Assembly: GCA_048499435.1 (NCBI GenBank)
Contig: JASNZW010000009.1
Span: 73,744-137,743 of the forward strand
Direction: 5' to 3'
DNA: 64,000 nucleotides
DNA from: DAOTWC01 sp048499435
GTDB taxonomy: Bacteria; Chloroflexota; Anaerolineae; Aggregatilineales; Phototrophicaceae
Part shown: positions 40,908-50,900 of the stretch, piece by piece
How the letters are laid out: every line of letters starts with the position of its first letter
How positions within the stretch are numbered: the first letter of the stretch is position 1
Made by a program: the position numbers and the translations under genes
The notes under the pieces: model-generated
What the model was told of the DNA's origin: nothing
Database searches by the model: none
What the model saw: the letters and a program-made list of their open reading frames with translations, nothing else

Positions 40908-43766
40908 ATGGCTGACGTATTCATCTCGTACTCGCGCAAGGATTCCGACTTTGTGCGCCGCCTGCACACCGCCCTCAGCGCCGACCAGCGCGATGTGTGG
41001 GTGGATTGGGAGGACATCCCGCTGACCGCCAACTGGTGGCGGGAGATCTGCGCCGCTATCGAGGCCGCCAACACGTTCCTGTTCGTCATCAGCCCGGACT
41101 CGGTCGCGTCGGAGGTGTGCCGCAACGAGATCGAGCACGCCGTCCAGAACAACAAGCGCTTTATCCCACTGCTGTACCGCGACATCGGCGGCGTGGACAA
41201 AAGCACGGTCCACCGCGCCATCCAGGCGCACAACTGGATTCCCTTCGCCAGCGACGATTTTGACGCCGCCTTGCCCGTGCTGCTCAAAGCCCTCACGATT
41301 GACCTGGAGCACGTGCGCCAGCACACGCTGCTGCTGGTGCGCGCCAAAGAATGGGAGAGCCGCAGCCGCAGCGCCGACTATTTGCTCACCAGCGCGGAAG
41401 TGCGAGAGTACGACCGCTGGCTGCAAGGCGGGCGCGAAAAGGAACCCAAGCCGACCGAACTCCAGCTTGACTACATCCTGGCCAGCCAGACGGCCCGCAG
41501 CCGCCGCCAACTGCGCTTTCTCATCGGCGCGCTGGCCGTGCTGGTGGCGCTGCTGGCGCTGAGCCTGGTCGTGTTCACGCAGAACCAGACGCTGACCGCG
41601 CTCAACGCGCAGGCGACGGCCAACGCCGGCGAGCGCACGCGCGTCGCCCAGGAATCCACCATCGCCGCGCAGGGGACGCAGCAGAACCTGGCGCAGCAGG
41701 AAGCAACCCGCGCCGCCCGTTCAACCCAGAGCAGCCTGGAGCTGGCAGCGCTGAACGCGACGATCTTCGCCCAGGCAACGCAGCGCAGCGTCGAACGGAC
41801 ACAGCAGGCCGCCACCAGCGCCGCCCAGGAAACGCGCGTCGCCCAAAGCGCCGCCAACGTTATCAGCGACGCGCAGCGCCTGATCCTCACGGCCACGCTG
41901 CAGGCAGAGCGCGCCGCCGCCACCGCCAGCGCCGCCACCATGGTGGCGCAGCAGACGCAGGTCACGCTGCTGCTGGCGCAGGGGCAGGCGACCGCCTACG
42001 CCGCCCGCCTCACCATTGAGGCGGCGGACGCCCGCCAGACCGAGAGCGCGCAGCACAGCGCCGCGCTGCTGGCGCAGCAGCTCACGCTGGCCGCCGAGAA
42101 CGCCGCGCTGCGCGACCAGCTCAACGCCACCAGCACCGACACGATCACGGCGGCAGAGCCGACCGCCACGCCCACCGCCGCGCCCACGCTGACGCCGTCG
42201 CCCAGCCTCACCGCCACCATGACCGCCACCATGACCATGACCATGACCGCGCCGCCCAGCCCGACGGTCACGCCGCCGCCCGCCATCGTGCCAGGGCAGT
42301 GGTTCGTCGGCCCCTACGGCAGCGACACAAACGCCTGCCACAGCGCGGCGGCGCCCTGCCGCACCATCAGCGCGGCGCTGGCGCTGGCTGAGCCAGGCGC
42401 GGTTATCAACCTGGCCGCCGGCGTCTACAACGAGCGCCTGCGGCTGGCCTACCCGGTCACGCTGGCCGGCGCGAGCCGCCAGGCGGTCGTTATCAGCGGC
42501 GGCGGGGCCGGCAGCGTTATCACCGTCGCCGCCACCGCCCGCGCCGCCCTCAGCGGCCTGACCATCACCGGCGGCAGCGCAGACGGCGACGGCGGCGGCG
42601 TCCTCAATTACGGCGACCTGACGCTGCGCGACGTGCGCGTTTCGGGCAATATCGCCGCCGGCAGCGGCGGCGGGGTCGCCAACTTCGGCGTGCTGGCTAT
42701 CAGCGACAGCGCCCTGGAGGACAACTACGCCGCCCTGGGCGGGGCGATCTTCAACGCCGCCGGCGCGGCGCTCACGGTGGACGAGGCAACGGTGACGTTC
42801 AGCGACAACAGCGACACCGCCAGCCCTGACACGCCCGTTGACCAGCAGGCCGCCGCCGAGGTTGCCTGCCCGGCGGTCGCGCTGGCCGCCTACGAGATCG
42901 CCCGCGCGGCCTGCGGCCCGCTGGCGCCCGGCCAGCTCTGCTACGCCAGCCCGGTGGTCGAAACCGAGCAGGCCGGCGCCAACCTGAGCAGCGGCGGCGA
43001 CGCGCTGACTGTGGCGGCGCTGCGCCTGTCGCCGCTGGACCGCGCCAGCGGGACCTGGGGCGTGGCGCTGGTGGGGGTCAGCGGCGCGGGCGACACCGCC
43101 GACCTGCTGGCGGCCTTCGGCCCCACGCACACGCTCAATCTGGGCTGGCCCATCGGCCAGACAGCGCTGATCAACACGCCGCGCGACACGCTCAACCTGC
43201 GCGAGGGGCCGGGCCTGGCGCGCGCGCGCGTGGCCGACATGGCCCATGAAACGCGCGTGACCATCATCGGCGGGCCGCAGACGGCGGACGGCTTCACATG
43301 GTGGCGCGTGCGGCTGGCGGACGGGACCGCCGGTTGGGCGGCGGACCAGGTGGAGGGGACGCGCACGCTGATCGTCACCAGCCCGGAGCCGATCACGATT
43401 GGCGACACGCTCAGCATCGTCGCGCAGACGCTCAACCTGCGCGCGCGGCCCGACACGCGCAGCCAGCAGGTGGTCACGCTGCTGCGCGGAACCGACCTGA
43501 CAGCGCTGGAAGGCCCGCTGGCCAGCGGCGGGCTGGTGTGGTGGCGCGTGCGCGCGCCGCAGGGCGAGGAAGGCTGGGTGGCGGAGGGGGCGGGCGCCGA
43601 ACAGTTTGTCGCGGTGCAGCGGCGCGGCCCGCGCGCCGGTGGGGCAGGGGGCTACCTGTTCCCGGCAGACGCGGGCGCGGCCTGCCAGCCGCTGCCGCTG
43701 GCGGGCACGCTCATCGTGCCCGGCGCGCGCGCCACGCTCAACGGCGACCGGCTGGTGTTCGAGTAA
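40908..43766 (+). CDS. TIR-domain transmembrane protein with extracellular beta-helix and SH3 domains
   Basis: 952 residues. A TIR domain spans 1-135: ADVFISYSRKDSDFVRRLH, WVDWEDIP, and SPDSVASEVCRNEIEHAV where Glu74 sits in the C-x-x-E position used by NAD-cleaving TIRs. A linker (WLQGGREKEPKPTELQLDYI) and one membrane span (203-224) follow. Outside the membrane come an Ala/Gln/Thr-rich helical stalk (230-425), a Thr/Pro-rich linker (about 430-490), a right-handed beta-helix (WFVGPYGSDTNACHSAAAPC then GGVLNYGDLTLRDVRVSGN, about 495-640) and two SH3-like domains (DTLNLREGPGLARARVAD and TLNLRARPDTRSQQVVTLLR). The architecture suggests an outside-in receptor that could trigger TIR activity; this is inference. 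Single gene, 117 nt after the primase-polymerase. Confidence 0.9.
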   Translation: MADVFISYSRKDSDFVRRLHTALSADQRDVWVDWEDIPLTANWWREICAAIEAANTFLFVISPDSVASEVCRNEIEHAVQNNKRFIPLLYRDIGGVDKSTVHRAIQAHNWIPFASDDFDAALPVLLKALTIDLEHVRQHTLLLVRAKEWESRSRSADYLLTSAEVREYDRWLQGGREKEPKPTELQLDYILASQTARSRRQLRFLIGALAVLVALLALSLVVFTQNQTLTALNAQATANAGERTRVAQESTIAAQGTQQNLAQQEATRAARSTQSSLELAALNATIFAQATQRSVERTQQAATSAAQETRVAQSAANVISDAQRLILTATLQAERAAATASAATMVAQQTQVTLLLAQGQATAYAARLTIEAADARQTESAQHSAALLAQQLTLAAENAALRDQLNATSTDTITAAEPTATPTAAPTLTPSPSLTATMTATMTMTMTAPPSPTVTPPPAIVPGQWFVGPYGSDTNACHSAAAPCRTISAALALAEPGAVINLAAGVYNERLRLAYPVTLAGASRQAVVISGGGAGSVITVAATARAALSGLTITGGSADGDGGGVLNYGDLTLRDVRVSGNIAAGSGGGVANFGVLAISDSALEDNYAALGGAIFNAAGAALTVDEATVTFSDNSDTASPDTPVDQQAAAEVACPAVALAAYEIARAACGPLAPGQLCYASPVVETEQAGANLSSGGDALTVAALRLSPLDRASGTWGVALVGVSGAGDTADLLAAFGPTHTLNLGWPIGQTALINTPRDTLNLREGPGLARARVADMAHETRVTIIGGPQTADGFTWWRVRLADGTAGWAADQVEGTRTLIVTSPEPITIGDTLSIVAQTLNLRARPDTRSQQVVTLLRGTDLTALEGPLASGGLVWWRVRAPQGEEGWVAEGAGAEQFVAVQRRGPRAGGAGGYLFPADAGAACQPLPLAGTLIVPGARATLNGDRLVFE

Positions 43767-43785
43767 GCGCAGGGGGGCGCAAGTC

Positions 43786-44760
43786 CCCGGCCACGCAACC
43801 TCACCCCCCGGCCCACAGTAACCTCACCCCCCGGCCACAACCTCACCCTCCGGCCACAACCTCACCCCCCAGCCCCCTCTCCATGGGGAGAGGGGGAGAC
43901 AAGCAAGCGCGCGGCTGCAAGTCCCCTCTCCTATGGAGAGGGGATTTAGGGGTGAGGTTGCGTACCTCACCCTCCGGCCACAAGACCTCACCCCCCAGCC
44001 ACAAGACCTCACCCCCCGGCCCCCTCTCCATGGGGAGAGGGGGAGACAAGCAAGCGCGCGGCTGCAAGTCCCCTCTCCTATGGAGAGGGGATTTAGGGGT
44101 GAGGTTGCGGTTGGGGATTTAGGGGTGAGGTTGCGGTTGGGGATTTAGGGGTGAGGTTGCGTACCTCACCCCCTGGCCACAAGACCTCACCCCCCGGCCA
44201 CACAACCTCACCCCCCAGCCCCCTCTCCGTGGGGAGAGGGGGAGACAAGCAAGCGCGCGGCTGCAAGTCCCCTCTCCTATGGAGAGGGGATTTGAGGTGC
44301 CGGATGAATTTAGGGGCGGTTGCGTACCCCCAGCCACAAGGCCTCACCCCCCAGCCCCCTCTCCATGGGGAGAGGGGGAGACAAGCAAACGCGCGGCTGC
44401 AAGTCCCCTCTCCTATGGAGAGGGGATTTAGGGGTGAGGTTGCGGTTGGGGATTTAGGGGTGAGGTTGCGTACCTCACCCCCCGGCCCGCGCCAACCTCA
44501 CCCCCCGGCCCCCTCTCCATGGGGAGAGGGGGAGACAAGCAAACGCGCGCCGCAAGTCCCCTCTCCTATGGAGAGGGGATTTAGGGGTGAGGTTGCGGTT
44601 GGGGATTTAGGGGTGAGGTTGCGGTTGGGGATTTAGGGGTGAGGTTGCGTACCTCACCCTCCGGCCACAACCTCACCCTCCGGCCACAAAACCTCACCCT
44701 CCGGCCACAAGACCTCACCCCCCAGCCCCCTCTCCATGGGGAGAGGGGGAGACAAGCAGG
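43786..44760. repeat. Palindromic repeat cluster 12 (largest)
   Basis: Five full units (about 43861-43960, 44009-44106, 44206-44300, 44345-44440, 44497-44592) and a left half-unit (44715-44757), with GAGGTTGCGGTTGGGGATTT echoes. The unit at 44206 has a damaged right end (GGATTTGAGGTGCCGG). It fills nearly all of 43767-44760. Confidence 0.93.
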
Positions 44761-44888
44761 CGCAGCCGTTTTTCGCCCACAAAATAACTTCTTAGAAACC
44801 ACAGTATAAGCGGTGATCGCCGCGCGCGGCTGCCCGTGAACAGGGATTTAGGAATTTCTTCACGCATCGCCACTTGAATATGAATTAT

Positions 44889-44894
44889 TATAAT
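44889..44894 (+). promoter_or_regulatory. -10 hexamer upstream of the giant PKD gene
   Basis: An exact TATAAT in a strongly AT-rich stretch (44875-44920), 82 nt upstream of the start codon. No good -35 box is seen at the standard distance. The region 44761-44975 is otherwise unoccupied. Confidence 0.4.
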
Positions 44895-44975
44895 GTTAGT
44901 GTGTCGTTAACTGCATCTAACATTCAGCCGCAACACCCTTTATCCGGCCTGATTGCCTGACTGGTGTAACAACGA

Positions 44976-47900
44976 ATGAAACTTTCCCGTCAATCCCGTT
45001 CCGCACGCCATGCGCAGCGGCGGTCCACGCTGACCGTCACCCTGCTGCTGGTGATCCTGCTGCTGGCTCTGCCCGGCAGCGCCGCGCTGCGCGCGCAGGA
45101 ATCGCCGACTCCGACGGCGACTGCTGCCGCTGGCGCCACCGACACCCCCACCGATCCGCCGCCGGCGATCACCAGCACGGTGACGCTGACCAGCCCGCCG
45201 CCGTCCGCGACCGACGCCCCGCCAGAGGCCACCGCTGAGCCGACCGCGCCCGCGACTGACGCCCCGCCAGAGGCCACCGCTGAGCCGACCGCGCCCGCGA
45301 CCGACGCCCCGCCAGAGGCTACCGCTGAGCCGACCGCGACCGCGACCGACGCCCCGCCAGAGGCCACCGCTGAGCCGACTGCGCCCGCGACCGACGCGGG
45401 CGCGCCGCAGCAGTCCCCGCAGACATCGTGCCGCCTGGAGATCAGCGACCAGGGCGACAGCAACCCGTACACCTTCCGCTTTACCGCGATCAGCGCCGGC
45501 CCGCCCACCACCACCTTTACCTACGGCTGGAACATGGGCAACGGCACGACCTTCGGCGACCTGGCCGTCGTTGATTACACCTACCCCACCGCCGGGTCAT
45601 TCATCATCACGCTGACGTGCACGCCGTCCACCGGCGCGCCGTTCGTGCTCACCGGCACGGTGCTCGTCACCAGCAACCCGATCGCCGCCTTTGATCTGCT
45701 GCCTGGCAGCGTCGTTATCGGCCTGCCGCCGTTCACCATCAGCACGCTTAACCGCAGCAGCGGCGGCTCGCTCAGCTATCAGTGGGTCATCAATACCAGC
45801 TCTGACCCGCTGGCCCCCGGCATCTACACGGCCACGACCGAGAACATCAGCTACACATTCCCCGGCTACGGCAGCTACTGGTTCCACCTGTTCGCTACCG
45901 ACCTCGCCGGGACGACGGTTATCGCCTCACAGCAGCTCACCCTGCAGGAACCGCCGCCGCTGGCGCGCTTCGACATGACGCCCACCGACGGCCTCTCGCC
46001 GCTGACGGTCACGTTTGCCGGCGTTGACCAGGGCGGCGGGCCGATCACCAGTTGGGAATGGGACCTGGGCGACGGCAGCCCGCCGCAAACGTTCGCCACC
46101 AACGCGCCCTTTACCTACACCTACACCATTGACCCCCTCGCCTACCCCTCCGGGCGCACGTTCATCGTCCGCCTGCGCTATACCGGCCCCGGCGGCTTCG
46201 GCGAGTTCGCCCGTGAAGTGGGCGTGTACCCGGCCAGCGAGCCGGTGGACGCCCGCTTTAGCTGGCAGATTCAAGGCAACGCCGGCGGCGGCCTGGTGAC
46301 CGTCTGCTTCACCAACCTGAGCGCCGGCCCCTGGGTCAACAGCTACTGGGACTGGGAGGACGACGGCGTTTACGACCTCCAGACCACCGATTCAATCGTC
46401 TGCCGTGACTTCCCCGAAGGCCCGCGTGTCGTGCGCCTGTGGGTCGCCGACAGCATGGCCGCCACGCCCGCCGCCCCCAGCGGCGCGACCTCTGACGCCG
46501 CCGAAAACGTGAGCGTCGTCGCCGCGCCGGTGGCGTCGTTCACCGCCGCGCCCGGCACAACCATCACCTGGGGCGACCTCATCAGCTTCACCGACACCAG
46601 CACCGGCACGATCACAAGCTGGTCGTGGGACTTTGACGGCGACGGCGTTGAGGACAGCAGCGAGCGCAACCCGGCCAACATCGCGCTCGGCCAGACGGTC
46701 GGCGCGCTGGGCGGCAACACCATCCGCCTGACCGTGACCGGCCCCGGCGGCTCGTCCTACGCTGAAATGCTGATCGTCGTCGCCCGGCGCGCCATCACCT
46801 GCGCCATCAGCGGCCCGGCGCTGGTCGTCCCCAACGTCGGCGTGCAGACCTACACCGGCGCTGTCAGCGACCTGCAGGGCCGCGCCGTGAGCTACACCTG
46901 GCGCGTCACCGGCACTGACAGCGTGCCGCCCAACACCCTGCCGCTGGAAGTTACCGGCGGCCCGGCGGCGGCGGTCAGCAGCCTGCCGCTGGATTTCGCC
47001 GCCTTCGGCCCTGGCACGTTCGTGATCACCCTTGACGCCCAGACCGCCGACGGCGCGTCCTGCTCCGCCACGCAGACCGTCACCCACAACTGGCGTCCGC
47101 TGGTCTGCCAGATGCTCACCAACCCGGCCCTGCCGTCGCCGCACTACCCGTCCACCACGTCCTACAATTTCACGGTGGACACCGCCAACCTCAACCTGGA
47201 CGGCCGCGCGATCAGCAGCATCCGCTGGGCGGTGAACGGCACGGCGCAGCCCGCCGCCGACGACCAGCCAACGTTCGCGCGCCAGTGGCTCAGCCCAACC
47301 ACCGAGACGATCCGCTACGATATTGAGGTGAACAACGGCGACGGCACAACGTCCTCGTGCTATGAGGAAGTGCCCGTCACCGTGCAGAGCTGGCCCGCGC
47401 TGACCTGCGACAATCTGACCGGCACGTTCAGCCCGCAGCCCATCACGCCCGACAACCCGACGCGCACGTACACCTACACCGCCGCGGTGGGCGGCGCTGC
47501 TGGCCGCACCGTCACCTACACCTGGACGGTGGCCGGCGGCACGATCACCTCGACCAACCCGCGCGTCAACAACCCTAACGCCACCGTGCAGTGGAACGCC
47601 GCCGCCGGTTCGTTCCCCCCTGCCCCAACCGACGAGTCCATCGCCTACACGGCGCAGGTCACCAACCCCGACGGCACGACGGATTCCTGCAATCGCAGCC
47701 AGGCCATCGGCGTGACCGTCAACCGTCTCGTCTGCAACACGCCCACCGGCGACGTAAACCCGGTGGTCGGCGAAACCGAAAACTACAGCCCGGCGCTGGT
47801 CAACGGCTACGGGCGGCCGGTTACGCTGGCGTGGGAGTTCCAGACGTATAACACCGTCACCAGCACCTGGGAGAACGTGACGCCCGCGCCCAACCTGACG

Positions 47901-50900
47901 GCCAACCCGTTCAGCTACCAGTTCCTGATCCCCGACGCGCAGTACCGCCTGCGCTACAACGCGGCGGTGGCGGCGGCGGGCGGCATCCCCGCCGATTCGT
48001 GCGGGCCGTCCCCCTGGCTGTCGCTCGCCGTTGACAATACGGACGTGGTCTTTGACTGCGACAGCTTCACCAGCCCCGCCCCGGTGCTCAGCGCCAGCGC
48101 GAACTACCCCTTCACGATCAGCATGGACAACGGCAACGGCCTGCCGCTGAACTACACCTGGGTGCTGGTTGGCCCCGGCACGACCGAGCGCGCGCTGGGC
48201 ACGTACACCGGCCTCACCGGCAACGGCACGCTGGCCTTCCCCCCGCCCCCATCAACCGGCTTCCCCGGCGCGGCCTTCGGCCCGGTGGACGATTACACGG
48301 TCCGCGTGGACGTCAGCTCCAGCGCGTCGGGCGTGACCTACACCTGCTCGATGGCGCGGCCGCTGACGGTGGGCACGCTCAACGTCAGCTACAGCTTCCT
48401 CGACAGCGGCGGCGGCGCGGTGAACGCCAGCGCCGTTGAAGTCGGGCGCGAGATCTGCTTCACCAACGGCTCGTCCACCAGTCACGGCGGCATTGACGCC
48501 ATGACCTACAACTGGAACTTCGGCACAACCAACAACTCGCTCGGCGTCGCCACGCAGGCCGGGCAGAACCCGTCGCCGGCCTGCTTCAGCTTCACGCAGC
48601 CCAGCGGCCCCGGCGGCTACACCGTCACGCTCACCGGCGAGGCGCTGGACCTCAACGGCGTGCCCAACGGGCGCACGGCGTCGTACAACATCACGTTCTA
48701 CGTCTACGGCACGCAGAGCATCGCCATCGACCGCAGCAGCGAGCAGTTCGCGCCCACCACCATGAGCTTTACGCCGATCGGCGTCAACATCACCAACGGC
48801 TACTCGTGGCTGTTCGAGCAGTGGGACGGCGCGGCCTGGGTCAACTTCCCCAACAACACCAAAACCGGCCCCGGCACGGTCAACCAGTTCTTCGGCACCC
48901 CTGGCCGCTACCGCGCCACCGTCAGTGGCTCTGGCCCGCTGGGCGTCACAACCGCCCAGGCTGAGTTCGAGCTGCTGGCGCTGACCAGCATCCGCGCGGC
49001 CTTCACGCCCGCGCCTTACGGCGGCATGGCCCCGCTCAACGTCTGCTTTACCGACCGCAGCGCCAGCAGCGCGCCGATCACCAGTTGGGCATGGGACTTC
49101 GACAACGACGGCACGGTGGACAGCACGGCGCAGAACCCCTGCACCACCTACACCGCCGGCGGCACGTCCTACACCGTCACGCTGAACATCACCAACGCCA
49201 ACGGCCAGACCGCCACCGCGACCAACGTCGTGCGCACCTACCGCGACTGGGAAAGCAGCGCCTCGTTCAGCATCACGCCGCAGGGCGCGGGCCGCTACTG
49301 CTTCACCGCCAACATCACCGGCGTGACGCTGCTCGGCTGGAACTTCGGCGACGGCACGACCGGCGGGCCGACCTCGCCCATCTGCACCACCTACGGCGCG
49401 TCCGGCACGTATGTCGTCAGCATGGAGATCCGCAACCCCACGACCGGCGAGACCGGCACGATCCAGCGCGGCCTTGATGTGGTCCTGGGCGGCGGCCCCG
49501 CGCCAAGCCTGAGCGTCACCGCCACCTGCTCCGCTGACCGCACCGCCACCTTCCGCGTCACCAACAGCGGCGGCGCGATGACCGTCGCCGACATCGTGAC
49601 CGTGCGCGACGTGAACGGCAGCGTTATCCGCACCGAGAGCCTGCTGCTGGCCGCCGGCAGCTTCCGCGATATCATCCTGACCGATATGGACGGGCCGGTC
49701 ACGCTCACCACGCTCGACAGCGCCCTCAGCGTTTCGACCGGCTGCAGCTACCGCCCGGTTATCAGCGTCGCGCCGGCGTGCGGCGCGGGCAGCCTGCCGG
49801 TGTTCACCGTCAGCAACGCCCGCCCCACCGACGGCCCGATGGCCGCGCCGCAGCCCTTCACCATCACCAACAGCGGCGGCAGCACCGTTCTCAGCGGCAG
49901 CTTCGAGCTGACGCTGGGCGAAACATCAGAGGCGTTCAGCGTGCCCGCCGGCAGCAACCCCTACGACACCTACACCTTCAACAGCAGCGGCGCGGTCGGC
50001 ACGTTCGCCGTCAGCCAGGGCTGCGCGGCGCAGCCCACCTTCACCGTCACCAGCCAGTGTGTCGCCGGCGACCCGGTGTTCACCGTCACCAACACCAGCG
50101 CGAACCCGATGGTCGTCGCGCAGGCCTTCACGATCACCGGCAGCGCCGTCGGCGATGTCACTCCCGCCCCCGGCACGTTCCAACTGGCGGCGGGCGCGGC
50201 GGCCAGCTTCACGCTGATCGGCCTGGACCCCTACGACGACTACACCTTCACGACGTCCGGCTTCGCCGGTTCAGCGACCGAAACCCGCTCGTGCGGCGCG
50301 CCCGCGCTGACCGTGACCTCGGCCTGCGCCAGCCCGCTGGTGTTCACCGTCACCAACAGCGGCGCGAACATGCTGCTGCCGCAGACGTTCACCATCACCG
50401 ACGGCAGCGGCGCTGACGTCACCCCGGCCCCCGGCACGTTCAACCTGACGGCGGGCGGCACGGCCAGCTTTACGCTGACCGGCCTGGACCCCTACGCCGG
50501 CTACACCTTCGCTTCCAGCGGCTTCGCCGGCACGCTCAACCTGACGCAGGACTGCGCCCGGCCCGCGCTGGCCGCCGTCTCAAGCTGCACCGACCCGCTG
50601 GTGTTCACCGTGACCAACAGCGGCGGCGACATGCTGGCCGCGCAGCCCTACACCGTGCGCGCTGCCGGCGGCGCGCCGCTGGCCAGCGGCGCGCTCAACC
50701 TGGCCGGCGGGGCCAGCCAGACGATCACGCTCACGGGCATCAGCCCCTACGGCGGGCGCACGCTGGAAACGGCCGGCTTCGCCGGGGCGTTCAGCCAGAC
50801 GCAGACCTGCGCCGCGCCGCGCCTGGTCGTCCGGGGCGACTGCGCCACCAGCCCGGCGTCCTTCACCGTCATCAACAACGGCGGCGACATGCTGCTGGAC

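Noticed and set aside
43786..44760. Possible CRISPR array in the largest repeat cluster
   Set aside because: The repeated parts are about 100 bp with internal palindromes and the intervals are decayed copies of the same sequence, not unique spacers; no cas genes are nearby.
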